This document shows positions 36,016-44,636 of a DNA stretch of 64,000 nt, in pieces. The position numbers and the translations under genes are program-made. Every line of letters begins with the position of its first letter. Within the stretch, counting starts at the first letter, position 1. The notes below the pieces were generated by a model. It ran no database searches. It worked only from the letters and a program-made list of their open reading frames with translations, and was not told where the DNA came from. The DNA is from DATFDN01 sp035685165. Its GTDB lineage: Bacteria > Pseudomonadota > Alphaproteobacteria > Acetobacterales > Acetobacteraceae. The stretch covers positions 1-64,000 of the forward strand of contig DASRBI010000001.1 of NCBI GenBank assembly GCA_035685165.1, written 5' to 3'.

Positions 36016-37918
36016 AACCGGCGAAGAACGCCGCTAGCTCGGCATGGGCATCGGGCGGCAGCACGTGCGCGACATACTGGTCCGGGCGTACGATGACGAT
36101 GCAGCCCTGCGTGCGGTTGATGCCGCGCAGATCGAAGATGTCGTGACCGCTCTTTAGATCGGGGCAGAACGTTTTCTCGTAGTCGCGCAGCCCGTAGCGG
36201 CCCTTGCAGGGCAGCAGGATTGCGGGCAACGCCTCCAGCGCCAGCGTGCGGTGATCCTGCTGAAACACCGCGCGCACGTCGATGACGGAGTCGATATCCG
36301 CGCCGGGAGGCGTGTGGCGCCTGACCGGAGACTGCGGCGAGTCGGAGAGGAACGCGCACAGTTTCCAAATGCGCGAGGATGGGGCCGCCGGGTCTTCGGC
36401 GGCGGCAAAGGCAAAGAGGCGCCATCTGCCGTCCGCTTTGACCGCATGGCCGAGGTGAACCGGCTTGGCATCCGCTAGGCGTATCACGGGAGCGGAGTGA
36501 AAGCGCATCCCGATCGGAAGGCCTCGGGCGAGATGCTGATGCGCCGGCTCGCCTTGGATGATCGAGGCGCGGTAGCGGGTGGCCGTCCCGGCGGTGAAGC
36601 GCGCCTGGCGGACGAAATATTGCTGGAACTCCGCCGGGTCGACCCCCTCGGCAGCGGGGTCAGCGGGATCCCTGGGCGGCGCGCTGAACATTGCGGCGAA
36701 CTTGCGGTCGAACTCGATCAGCTCGTGGGCGATGGCGCGGCGCTCGGCCGAATAGGTGTGCAGGATGCGCGGTGCGGAACGTCCGCGCAGCACGGAGGCG
36801 AGTTTCCAGCCGAGATTGAACCCGTCCTGCATCGACACGTTCATTCCCTGTCCCGCCTTGGGGCTATGCGTGTGGCACGCGTCGCCGCAGATAAACACGC
36901 GCGGGAAGCGGTCCGCTGCCTCGGCTTCCGGCACGTCGTCGAACTTGTCGCAGAGCCGCTGGCCGATCTCGTAAACCGACCACCAGGCGATCTCCTTCAC
37001 CTCCAGGCTGTAAGGGCGGAAGATGCGCTGCGCCGCCGCCACCAGATCCTCGCTGGTGATGTTGCGGTGCGCGACCCGCTCGTTCGGATTGAGCTGGTCG
37101 AGCTCGATGTAAAGGCGCACGAGATAACCGCCCTCCCGCGGGATGATCAGCGCGGTGCCCTCGGCAGCCGAGTGGATCACCGATTTGCGGCGGATGTCGG
37201 GGAAATCCGTGACGGCGAGCACGTCCATCACGCCCCAGGCGAGGTTGGCGGAATCGCCCCGCAAGGCGAGCCCGAGTGCCGCGCGCACCGCGCTCCGCGC
37301 GCCGTCGCAGCCGACGACATAGCGGGCGCGTACGTTCTCCACCTCACCTGCGTGCGCCGGATCGAGGCGTTCGATGCGGGCGGTCAGCGTATCATCCTCG
37401 TCCGCAAGCCCGATCAGGCGGCGCCCGTAATCGGGCTCTAGCCGGGTCGGCGAGCCGCGCATCACATCGAGATAAAAATCATGCACCCGCGCCTGGTTCA
37501 GGACCACGTGAGGAAATTCAGAAAGCCCGTCCTCGGTGTCCTGGATGCGGCGGCTGCGCACGATGCGCGCGCGGTCGTTCGGGTCGGGGTTCCAGAACGT
37601 CACCTCGTTGACCCAGTACGCCTCCTTGATCACGCGCTCGCTGAACCCGAACGCCTCGAACATCTCCATCGTCCGGCAGGCGATGCCGTCGGCCTGACCG
37701 AGCGTGAGCGGACCGGGCTTCTGCTCGATGATGCAGGTTCGAATCTCGGGGAACATGGCGAGCTGCGCGGCAAGCGTGAGCCCCGCCGGCCCGCAGCCGA
37801 CGATCAGGACATCGACATCGGCGGGGAGCGCGTCGGTCGTGCGCGGCGAATCGTAGGGCGGGACCGGCTCGGCGGTTTCCGGATTGCCGGGCCGGAACCC
37901 GTTGAGGTGGAATTGCAT
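36005..37918 (-). CDS. FAD-dependent aromatic monooxygenase (phenol hydroxylase/3-hydroxybenzoate 4-monooxygenase type)
   Basis: A 637-residue flavoprotein monooxygenase that would hydroxylate a phenolic ring using NAD(P)H and O2. FAD motifs: VDVLIVGCGPAGLTLAAQLA, the DG motif VVGCDGARSAVR and the GD motif FICGDACHTHSPKAGQGM. The C-terminal 170 residues form the thioredoxin-like domain found in phenol hydroxylase and MobA-type enzymes, which fits the length. Substrate not determinable. An MBL hydrolase gene lies three bases upstream, so they are one transcript. Confidence 0.92.
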   Translation of the reverse strand: MQFHLNGFRPGNPETAEPVPPYDSPRTTDALPADVDVLIVGCGPAGLTLAAQLAMFPEIRTCIIEQKPGPLTLGQADGIACRTMEMFEAFGFSERVIKEAYWVNEVTFWNPDPNDRARIVRSRRIQDTEDGLSEFPHVVLNQARVHDFYLDVMRGSPTRLEPDYGRRLIGLADEDDTLTARIERLDPAHAGEVENVRARYVVGCDGARSAVRAALGLALRGDSANLAWGVMDVLAVTDFPDIRRKSVIHSAAEGTALIIPREGGYLVRLYIELDQLNPNERVAHRNITSEDLVAAAQRIFRPYSLEVKEIAWWSVYEIGQRLCDKFDDVPEAEAADRFPRVFICGDACHTHSPKAGQGMNVSMQDGFNLGWKLASVLRGRSAPRILHTYSAERRAIAHELIEFDRKFAAMFSAPPRDPADPAAEGVDPAEFQQYFVRQARFTAGTATRYRASIIQGEPAHQHLARGLPIGMRFHSAPVIRLADAKPVHLGHAVKADGRWRLFAFAAAEDPAAPSSRIWKLCAFLSDSPQSPVRRHTPPGADIDSVIDVRAVFQQDHRTLALEALPAILLPCKGRYGLRDYEKTFCPDLKSGHDIFDLRGINRTQGCIVIVRPDQYVAHVLPPDAHAELAAFFAGFML

Positions 37919-37921
37919 CGC

Positions 37922-38755
37922 TCAGGCCGCCTGCCAGGCCTCGCCCTCGCGCCGGACCTTGCCTTCGGCTTCCAGCTTCAAGAGATGCGCGAGCACGCTG
38001 CGCTCGGCGGCGCGCTGCAGCCGTTCGTCGAGCTGGGCGTAGAGTTTCGCGCGCAGCGCGGCGGTGCTCATCGGGCCCTTCACCAGCGCGAGCTGGATCG
38101 CGCGCTCGCGCTCCATGCGGTGAAACAAGAGCGCGCGGGTGAGCTTGCGCGGGTCGGGCAGCGCCGGGCCGTGGCCGGGCAGGAACAAATCATCGCTCCG
38201 CTGGAGCAGGCGCTTAAGGCTGGCGAAATAGGCCTTCATGTCGCCGTCTGGCGGCGAAACGACCGAGGAGTTCCACGACATCACATGGTCGGCGGAGAAC
38301 AGCACCGCGCGGCCTTGATGGTCGGAGATGGCGTAGCAGATATGGTCCGACGCATGGCCCGGGGTGTGGATCGCCACCATGCCGGCGATCTCGGCCCCGT
38401 CCTCGAGCGCGATGTCGGGCGCGAAGCTTTTGTCGGCCGGCTGGCGGAACCCGGCGGTGCGGGCGCCGGTCGCCTGTTTCAGCGCGGCGGTGGCACCGAG
38501 ATGGTCGTGATGCGTGTGGGAGAGAAGGATCAGATCGACCTTGCCGCCGCTCGCGCGCAGGACCGCCTCCACGTGCTCGGGATGGTTCTCGGGGCCGGGG
38601 TCGAGCACCACGAGACCGTCGTTCGTTTCGATAAGATAGGTGTTGGTACCGTAATAGGTCATCGGGCCCGGATTGGCGGCGACGATGCGACTGATGCCGG
38701 GCAGCACCGGCAGCACGGCGCCGCGCTCGGGCTCGGGTTCGGTCAGGAAGGCCAT
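37922..38755 (-). CDS. Metallo-beta-lactamase fold hydrolase (LACTB2-like)
   Basis: A 277-residue Zn hydrolase with the core motif LILLSHTHHDHLGATAALK (HxHxDH), the later His in IHTPGHASDHICY, the Asp in VLFSADHVMSW and the His in LFLPGHGPALPDP. The C-terminal winged-helix-like part (RALLFHRMERERAIQLALVK) is shared with LACTB2/hydroxyacylglutathione-hydrolase-like proteins. Substrate unknown. Upstream of, and coupled to, the FAD monooxygenase. Confidence 0.92.
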   Translation of the reverse strand: MAFLTEPEPERGAVLPVLPGISRIVAANPGPMTYYGTNTYLIETNDGLVVLDPGPENHPEHVEAVLRASGGKVDLILLSHTHHDHLGATAALKQATGARTAGFRQPADKSFAPDIALEDGAEIAGMVAIHTPGHASDHICYAISDHQGRAVLFSADHVMSWNSSVVSPPDGDMKAYFASLKRLLQRSDDLFLPGHGPALPDPRKLTRALLFHRMERERAIQLALVKGPMSTAALRAKLYAQLDERLQRAAERSVLAHLLKLEAEGKVRREGEAWQAA

Positions 38756-38845
38756 GCGGTCCTCGGAGTGGGGACCGAGAGTATCGGGGGACGCGATTGG
38801 CGGGGCAAATCGGTTGCGCGTGCCCGCGCCCCCACCTCACCCCGC

Positions 38846-38872
38846 CCCTCTCCGCCCCGAGGGCGGCGAGGG
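38846..38872. repeat. Intergenic GC-rich palindrome
   Basis: CCCTCTCCGCCC and GGGCGGCGAGGG flank CGA and pair with one mismatch. A CCTCACCCC leader precedes it, as in the element at 58423-58448 and the one inside rimM. It fills the gap between an Ldh-family gene and the MBL gene and may act as a terminator-like or mRNA-protecting structure. Confidence 0.6.
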
Positions 38873-38888
38873 AGTTGAGGCGCGGTCC

Positions 38889-39950
38889 TCAGTCCAGAAA
38901 CCAGGGCGCGGCGGCGGCTTGGGCGATCTGGCGGACCTGGGACAAGAGGCCGGGGCCGACCGGGATGCCGTTCTTCATCCGCTCGGCGGCGATCTTTCGC
39001 TGCGGGTCGCCCGCAACCATCACCGGCTGGGCGGGATCGACCGGCGGGGTGGCGCGGAGGTCGCCGAGGAAGCGGCGCACATCGGCCTGGAAATCAGCGG
39101 GGTCGCGGAACATTCCGGGGTCGAGGGCGAGGAAGAAATGCCCGATGTCCTGGCCTTGGGGCTTCTTCGTGTGCAGCGGATCGGTGATCAGCGTGGAGCC
39201 GGAAAGGCAGGCCGCGAGGATGTTCACCATCACGGCGAGCCCGTAGCCTTTGTAACTGCTGTTCTCGGGCGAGCCGCCGAGCGAGGTCAGGGTGCCGCCC
39301 TTCTGAGCCGCGAGCGGATCGGTGCTCGGCCGTCCCTCCGCGTCCAGCACCCAGCCGGGCGGGCATTGCAGGCCCTCGTTCGCCTTGTTGCGGATGCGAC
39401 CGGCCGCGACCGTGGTGGTCGCCATGTCGAGCAGGAACGGCGCGCCGTCCGCGCTCGGCGCGGCGAAGGACCAGGGATCGGTGCCAAGCCGCGCCGCCTT
39501 GCCGAAGGTGGGCGCGACCTGGATCCCCGCCGCCGAGGTGCAGGCGATGCCGATCAGCCCGGCCTCGGCGGCCATCAGCGTGTAAAAGCCGCAGGCGCCG
39601 AAATGCGCCGAGTTGCGTGTCGCGACCGCCGCCATCCCGGCGGCGCGCGCCTTGCGGATGGCGATCTCCATCGCGAACTTGGCCGGCACGTGGCCCAAGC
39701 CGCCGCCGCCATCCACCAGCGCCGAAACCGGGGTCTCGCGCACGATCTCCGGCCGCGCGTCGAGCCGAATGCGCCCGTTACGGCGGTGCCGGTCATAGCC
39801 GGGCAGCATGGAGATGCCGTGGCTGTCGACGCCGTGCAGATCGGCCCAGGCGAGGATCTCGCTGGTGGGTTCGGCGTTCTCCTCGGGCATTCCCCAGCCG
39901 GTCAGGATCGCCTTGATCTGCGCGCGATGGGTGGCGTACGGCGCCGGCAT
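38889..39950 (-). CDS. Ldh family (malate/L-lactate/ureidoglycolate dehydrogenase-like) oxidoreductase
   Basis: A 353-residue NAD(P)-dependent dehydrogenase of the non-Rossmann malate/L-lactate dehydrogenase family. It shows ADLHGVDSHGISMLPGYD with the catalytic His of DSHG, AVATRNSAHFGACGFYTLMA, and LLDMATTTVAAGRIRNKANE, all characteristic. The exact 2-hydroxyacid substrate is unknown. It is divergent from the nitroreductase gene, 65 bp away, and downstream ends in a hairpin-containing gap before the MBL gene end. Confidence 0.9.
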   Translation of the reverse strand: MPAPYATHRAQIKAILTGWGMPEENAEPTSEILAWADLHGVDSHGISMLPGYDRHRRNGRIRLDARPEIVRETPVSALVDGGGGLGHVPAKFAMEIAIRKARAAGMAAVATRNSAHFGACGFYTLMAAEAGLIGIACTSAAGIQVAPTFGKAARLGTDPWSFAAPSADGAPFLLDMATTTVAAGRIRNKANEGLQCPPGWVLDAEGRPSTDPLAAQKGGTLTSLGGSPENSSYKGYGLAVMVNILAACLSGSTLITDPLHTKKPQGQDIGHFFLALDPGMFRDPADFQADVRRFLGDLRATPPVDPAQPVMVAGDPQRKIAAERMKNGIPVGPGLLSQVRQIAQAAAAPWFLD

Positions 39951-40015
39951 TGCGTTTCCTCCCGAAATCGTGGCGCAGCCTTGCGCCTCCGGCCGGGCTC
40001 GGCAAGGCTCGGGCC

Positions 40016-40831
40016 ATGAGCGAAACGCTGAATGCCCGCTTCGGGCTGGAGATGGCGGCGCCCGAGCTGCCCGAGCCGGTACGTGCGCTGCTCGACCGGC
40101 GCGTCGCCCGCCGCTACACCGATCAGGACGTGCCCGACGCGCTGCTCGACGCGCTGCTGGCGGCGGCCCAATCGGCGCCGAGCAAGTCCGATTTGCAGCA
40201 ATACTCGATCGTGGTGATGCGCGACCGCGCGCGCATCAAACGCATCGCCGACTGGATCGGCACGATGGACTGGATCGCGACCGCGCCGGTGTTTTTGGTG
40301 TTCTGCGGCGACATGCGGCGCGGGCAGAGGCTCTGTTCGCTGCACGAGTTGGAGCACGCCAACAACAACCTCGACACGTTCCTCAACACCGCCGTCGACG
40401 CGGCGCTGGCGATGGGCGCGTTCATGGCGGCGGCCGACGCGGCCGGGCTCGGCACCTGCCCGATCAGCTATGTCCGCAGCCATATCGAGCGCGTCGCGCC
40501 GCTGCTCAGCCTGCCGCGGGGGGTCTATCCGGTGGCGGGGCTGACGGTGGGCTGGCCGGCGTTCCGCCGCCCCGTTTCCATGCGGTTGCCGCCAGCGGTG
40601 GTGGTGCATCGCGAACGCTACGACGATTCGCGGCTCGCGGAAGAGGTAGCGGCGTACGACGCGCGCCGCGCCGCGCGCGAGCCGCTGGCGGCGACTTCGC
40701 TCAAGAACCTCGACATCTACGGACCCAAGGAGGGCGCGGGCTGGAGCGAGAATCTGGCGCGCCAGCTTTCGGTGCCCGAGCGGTTCGGCTTCGCCGCTTG
40801 GCTGCGCTCGCGGGGGTTCGACCTTGCATGA
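40016..40831 (+). CDS. Nitroreductase family FMN-dependent oxidoreductase
   Basis: A 271-residue flavin reductase of the NfsA/NfnB superfamily starting MSETLNARFGLEMAAPELPE. The FMN-binding Arg pair is in LDRRVARRYTDQDVPDALLD, with AAAQSAPSKSDLQQYSIVVM next and the Gly-rich AGLGTCPISYVR and PVAGLTVGWPA further on. It probably reduces nitro or quinone compounds with NAD(P)H. Overlaps the Nudix gene by eight bases and heads a three-gene coupled run. Confidence 0.9.
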   Translation: MSETLNARFGLEMAAPELPEPVRALLDRRVARRYTDQDVPDALLDALLAAAQSAPSKSDLQQYSIVVMRDRARIKRIADWIGTMDWIATAPVFLVFCGDMRRGQRLCSLHELEHANNNLDTFLNTAVDAALAMGAFMAAADAAGLGTCPISYVRSHIERVAPLLSLPRGVYPVAGLTVGWPAFRRPVSMRLPPAVVVHRERYDDSRLAEEVAAYDARRAAREPLAATSLKNLDIYGPKEGAGWSENLARQLSVPERFGFAAWLRSRGFDLA

Positions 40832-41387
40832 GCCCGTGGTGCCGCGCCATGCGGCAAGCCTGATCGTGCTGCGCGACAGCGCCCGGGGCGCCGAGATGCT
40901 GATGGGAGTGCGCGGCGCGCGGCACCGTTTCATGCCGAACCGGCTGGTGTTCCCCGGCGGCAGCGTGGATGAAGAGGACATGGGCGCGCCCTGCGCATCG
41001 CCGCTGAATGCAACGACGCGCGCGCGGCTGGAACGCTCGGCCTCGCCCGCGCTCGCGCACGGGCTCGCCATCGCGGCGGCGCGGGAGCTCGAGGAGGAGA
41101 CCGGGCTCACGCTCGGTGCGCCGCCGGCGCTCGACGGGCTGTTCTATATCTGCCGGCTGATCACGCCGGGCGGGCCGGTGCGGTTCGACGCGCGGTTCCT
41201 GGTGGTTTCCGCCGAGCGTGTCAGCGGCACACTGGCCGGATCGGGCGAGCTGGAAGGGCTGCGCTTCTACGAGATCGAGGAGGCACTGGCGCTCGACCTC
41301 GCCAGTCCGACGCGGCGGGTGATCGCGCGGCTGCTCGATTGGATGCGGATGGAGCGCGGCGACGCCAGCCGAAAGGAGCCAGCCTGA
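40824..41387 (+). CDS. Nudix hydrolase with split Nudix box
   Basis: A 187-residue pyrophosphohydrolase. The Nudix signature is interrupted: FPGGSVDEED is followed by about 30 residues before LAIAAARELEEETGLTLG, which carries the REx2EExG core. That arrangement matches the NUDT19/ CoA-diphosphatase-like subgroup. The start is uncertain: TTG at 40824 gives MHEPVVPRHAASLIVLR; GTG at 40836 is also possible; the nearby ATG at 40828 is out of frame. It shares one base with the next gene (TGATG). Confidence 0.85.
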   Translation: MHEPVVPRHAASLIVLRDSARGAEMLMGVRGARHRFMPNRLVFPGGSVDEEDMGAPCASPLNATTRARLERSASPALAHGLAIAAARELEEETGLTLGAPPALDGLFYICRLITPGGPVRFDARFLVVSAERVSGTLAGSGELEGLRFYEIEEALALDLASPTRRVIARLLDWMRMERGDASRKEPA

Positions 41388-42742
41388 TGCACAAGGACGC
41401 GCACGGCCTCGACTTAACCACCGCGAGCGCCGAAGCGGCGGCTGCGTTCGACCGCGCGGTGGAGGGATATATCTCGTTCCGCGCCGACATGCCGCAGCGG
41501 CTCGCCGCGCTGGCGGCGGCCGATCCGGATTTCGCCATGGCGCATGTGATGCGCGGCTACATGCTGATGCTGAGCTTCGCCGCCGCGAACATCACGCTCG
41601 CCGCCGACTGCGCGCGCGCCGCCCGCGCCTGCGCGGCAGGTGCCACCGCGCGCGAGCAGGCGCACATCGCCGCGCTGGAGGCATGGGCGGCGAACCGCAC
41701 TGGAAAGGCGATCGCGATTTGGGAGCAGATCCTGGCCGAGCATCCGCACGACGTGCTGGCGCTGCGGCTGGCGCATTACGCGCATTTCTGGACCGGGCGG
41801 GCCGATATGATGCTCGCCTCGATCCTGCGCGTCGAGCCGCGCTGGAGCGCCGCGCTGCCCGCCTGGGGAACGCTGCTCGCCTGCCGCTGCTTCGCCCACG
41901 AGGAATGCGGGCATTATCTGGAAGCCGAGCTTGCCGGGCGCGCGGCACTGGACGTCGATCCAGGCGATCTCTGGGCCGCGCACGGGCTTGCGCATGTGAT
42001 GGAGATGCAGGGGCGCGTCACCGAGGGGATCGCGCATATCGGTGCCTTCCGCGCCCATTGGGACGGCGCCAACAATGTGCGCCATCATCTCTACTGGCAC
42101 GAGGCGATGTTTCATCTCGAACGCGGCGACTTCGCCCGCGTGCTGGCGCTTTATGATCACGAGTTTCGCGATCTCGACGCGCCGCTGACGCGCGCCGTGC
42201 CCGATCTTTACATCGACATCCAGAACGGCGCCTCCATGCTGTTCCGGCTCTCGCTGCGCGGCGTGGATGTGGGCGACCGCTGGGCGGAGATCGCCGACAA
42301 GGCGGAGGCGCGGATCGGCGACTGCGCCTCGGCCTTCACCCTGCCGCACTGGATGATGGCGCTCGCCGCCACCGGCCGCTTCGCGGCGGGCGAGCGGATG
42401 CTGGCGGCGATGCGCGACTATGCGCGCGGCGAAGGCGACACGCCCGCGCTCGTGGCGCGCTACGCGCTGCCGGTGTGCGAGGCAGTGCTGGCACGCGGGC
42501 GCGGCGAGTACGGGGCGGCGGTGGCGGCGATGCGCCCCGCGCTCGGCGGGATGCACCGCATGGGCGGCAGCCACGCCCAGCAGGACGTGCTGGAGCAGTT
42601 GTTCCTCGATTGCGCGCTGCGCGCCGGGATGGAGGCGGATGCACGGATGCTGCTGGAGCGGGTGGCGGGCCGGCACAAAGTGCCGCCGTCGCGGCGCGCG
42701 GCCTATGCGAAGGCAGCGCGGGAGGTTGGGTTCGTCTCGTAG
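41387..42742 (+). CDS. Tetratricopeptide-repeat protein
   Basis: A 451-residue, mostly helical protein starting MHKDAHGLDLTTASAEAAAA. TPR-like helical pairs are visible in GKAIAIWEQILAEHPHDVLA, LEAELAGRAALDVDPGDLWA, and GRVTEGIAHIGAFRAHWDG. It resembles a conserved TPR family seen in alpha- and betaproteobacteria with HGLAHVMEMQGR and HLYWHEAMFHLERGD. No signal peptide. Function unknown. Coupled to the Nudix gene by a one-base overlap. Confidence 0.85.
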   Translation: MHKDAHGLDLTTASAEAAAAFDRAVEGYISFRADMPQRLAALAAADPDFAMAHVMRGYMLMLSFAAANITLAADCARAARACAAGATAREQAHIAALEAWAANRTGKAIAIWEQILAEHPHDVLALRLAHYAHFWTGRADMMLASILRVEPRWSAALPAWGTLLACRCFAHEECGHYLEAELAGRAALDVDPGDLWAAHGLAHVMEMQGRVTEGIAHIGAFRAHWDGANNVRHHLYWHEAMFHLERGDFARVLALYDHEFRDLDAPLTRAVPDLYIDIQNGASMLFRLSLRGVDVGDRWAEIADKAEARIGDCASAFTLPHWMMALAATGRFAAGERMLAAMRDYARGEGDTPALVARYALPVCEAVLARGRGEYGAAVAAMRPALGGMHRMGGSHAQQDVLEQLFLDCALRAGMEADARMLLERVAGRHKVPPSRRAAYAKAAREVGFVS

Positions 42743-42766
42743 GGCGGCTGGAGGACAGCGCATCCG

Positions 42767-42931
42767 ATGTATGCGCTCGGCCTGCTTACCGATTGGCATT
42801 ACGATCGCCTGTTCATCGAAATGAGCGAACGCGGCTTCGTCGCGCATGGCCTGTTCGGCCTCTCCCTCGCCGACGGGCTGAAGACCCGATCGGACGACCG
42901 GTTTGTCCCGAGCATGTTGCGGCCGCCGTGA
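42767..42931 (+). CDS. Small hypothetical ORF, possible gene fragment
   Basis: A 54-codon frame starting MYALGLLTDWHYDRLFIEMS and ending RFVPSMLRPP. GGAGGACAGC lies upstream at a plausible distance. The content (Trp, Tyr, His, Phe) is more protein-like than the usual GC-rich shadows here, but I do not recognise a family. It could be a decayed remnant. The rest of 42743-43014 shows nothing else. Confidence 0.3.
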   Translation: MYALGLLTDWHYDRLFIEMSERGFVAHGLFGLSLADGLKTRSDDRFVPSMLRPP

Positions 42932-43014
42932 GGTGGTTCCGGTGCCCACACCCAATCAGATGCACGTCGATCAGGCGCTCGAATGCATTGCCGCCGGAAT
43001 TTCGGTTCGAGGCC

Positions 43015-44031
43015 CTACGCCGCCGCCTCCTCTTCCTCCTCGTAGCCTAGCAGCCGCAGCGCGCGGCCCTTGATGCCGCGCAACCCCACTGCATGGATCA
43101 GCGCCTCCTCGCGCCCGTGCGTCACCCAAACTTCCGGCGCGCCGGTTTCGTCGATCGTCGCGTTCAGCTCATCCCAGTCGGCGTGGTCGGAGATCACCAG
43201 CGGCAATTCGACGCCGCGCGCCTTGGCGCGCTGACGCACGCGCATCCAGCCCGAAGCCATCGCCACCACTGGATCGCTCAGCCGCCGTGCCCAGCGGTCG
43301 TCCACCGCAGCGGGCGGAGCGAGCACGAGCGCACCTTGCAGCTCCGCCTTGGCAGCCGACGTGGCCGGGCGGAGATCGCCGAGCCGCACGCCACACGCCT
43401 CGTAGACCGCGCATAGCGAAAGCAGCGCGCCGTGGATCCAGATCGGCCCGTCCCATCCGGCCTCGCGCAGCAGCGCGATCACCCGCTGGCACTTGCCGAG
43501 CGCGTAGCAGCCGATCACGTGCGTGCGCTCGGGAAAGAGCGCGAGGCTTTGCAAGAGCCGCGCGATTTCCCGTCCGGGCGGCGGGTGTCGGAACACCGGC
43601 AGGCCGAAGGTCGCCTCGGTGACGAACAGGTCGCACGGCTCCGGCACGAACCCCGCGCAGGTCGGATCCCGCGTCCGCTTGTAGTCGCCGCTCACCACTG
43701 CACGGCAGCCGGCATGCTCCATCACCACCTGCGCGCTGCCGAGCACGTGCCCGGCCGGCTCCAGCCGCACCGTCACCTCGCCCAGCCGCAGCTCCTCGCC
43801 ATAGCGCACGGACTGCATCGCGCCGGCCGCATCCTCGCCGAGCCGTGCGCGCATCAGCGCAAGGGTCTCTCCGGTCGCGAGCACATGGCGGTGCCCGGGG
43901 CGCGCATGGTCGGAATGGGCATGGGTGACGACTGCCCGCTCCACCGGCCGCGTCGGGTCGATGAAGAAACCGCCAGGCGTGCAGTAGAGGCCTTCAGGGC
44001 ACACTTTCAGCCAGGCGGCGGGATTGGGCAT
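43015..44031 (-). CDS. Ligase-associated DNA exonuclease (MBL/beta-CASP fold)
   Basis: A 338-residue metallo-beta-lactamase-fold nuclease starting MPNPAAWLKVCPEGLYCTPG. It has the HxHxDH motif THAHSDHARPGH, the segment LEPAGHVLGSAQVVMEH, SGDYKRTRDPTCAGFVPEP and FVTEATFGLPVFRHP, and a late His in VISDHADWDEL. These features match the exonuclease normally encoded with an ATP-dependent DNA ligase and an Lhr-type helicase in DNA repair clusters. Neither partner is next to it here. Its start abuts the vapC stop. Confidence 0.9.
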   Translation of the reverse strand: MPNPAAWLKVCPEGLYCTPGGFFIDPTRPVERAVVTHAHSDHARPGHRHVLATGETLALMRARLGEDAAGAMQSVRYGEELRLGEVTVRLEPAGHVLGSAQVVMEHAGCRAVVSGDYKRTRDPTCAGFVPEPCDLFVTEATFGLPVFRHPPPGREIARLLQSLALFPERTHVIGCYALGKCQRVIALLREAGWDGPIWIHGALLSLCAVYEACGVRLGDLRPATSAAKAELQGALVLAPPAAVDDRWARRLSDPVVAMASGWMRVRQRAKARGVELPLVISDHADWDELNATIDETGAPEVWVTHGREEALIHAVGLRGIKGRALRLLGYEEEEEAAA

Positions 44032-44424
44032 TCAGACAACCCGCAACCCAAGGTGACGCCGCATGGCCTCGAAATCCCGATCGTCGTGCAAAAGCGGGAG
44101 ATCGTGGACGATGCAGTAGGTGCCGATCACCAGAGCGACCAAGCCGCGGATCGTTTTGCCGAAGCGGCGCAAAGTGCGATAGTTGCGTGCGGCGGATTCG
44201 GCGATCTCCCGATCCATCATCTTCACAACGGGAAACGGCTGCAGCGCCTCTCGCAAGCGAACGGCGGCGGCCTCATCAGGGGCGCCCATCAAGAGCTCCA
44301 TGAGGACGAGATCGCCCAGCAGCAGCATCTCGTCCTCGTCATTGAACCTCTCCAGCTTCCGCACCGCCACGGTATCGCGGCCGCGTAGCCGACCGATCCA
44401 GACCGAGCTGTCGACGACGATCAG
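44032..44424 (-). CDS. vapC: PIN-domain toxin (VapC-like), apparent CTG start
   Basis: Type II toxin ribonuclease. The obvious GTG at 44370 (MAVRKLERFNDED) would drop the first catalytic Asp. The same frame extends upstream through IVVDSSVWIGRLRGRDTVAV, a classic PIN N-terminus, to an in-frame TGA with no ATG, GTG or TTG in between. The best start is the CTG at 44424, overlapping the antitoxin stop as CTGA, giving 130 residues, the normal length. GDLVLMELLMG and LLHDDRDFEAM supply the later acidic residues. Confidence 0.85.
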   Translation of the reverse strand: MIVVDSSVWIGRLRGRDTVAVRKLERFNDEDEMLLLGDLVLMELLMGAPDEAAAVRLREALQPFPVVKMMDREIAESAARNYRTLRRFGKTIRGLVALVIGTYCIVHDLPLLHDDRDFEAMRRHLGLRVV

Positions 44425-44624
44425 GGCAGCGGACCCGGACGCCGGATCTCGTCGAGATCACCCTCCCAACCCATCCCGCGCATCGCCTTCAGCGCCTTGC
44501 GTTGACGGTCGATCTTGACGATTCGGCGCAGCGCCTCCTCGACGACCGCCTTCTTGGTCGGAAGGCCGGTGACCGCCTGCGCCTCGGCCAGCAACTGGTC
44601 GTCGATGTCGATGTTCGTCCGCAT
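44421..44624 (-). CDS. vapB: VapB-type antitoxin
   Basis: A 67-residue ribbon-helix-helix antitoxin starting MRTNIDIDDQLLAEAQAVTG, with LPTKKAVVEEALRRIVKIDR and the C-terminal toxin-binding tail MGWEGDLDEIRRPGPLP. The family is the MetJ/Arc-like VapB that pairs with PIN toxins. The ATG at 44624 fits this N-terminus; the frame is open 19 codons further. It overlaps the toxin gene by four bases and probably represses its own promoter through the dyad at 44637-44662. Confidence 0.93.
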   Translation of the reverse strand: MRTNIDIDDQLLAEAQAVTGLPTKKAVVEEALRRIVKIDRQRKALKAMRGMGWEGDLDEIRRPGPLP

Positions 44625-44636
44625 CAGAGCCCCGAT

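Noticed and set aside
44032..44370. VapC starting at the GTG at 44370
   Set aside because: This would remove the first catalytic Asp and the conserved VVDSSVWIG strand that lies in the same frame just upstream.
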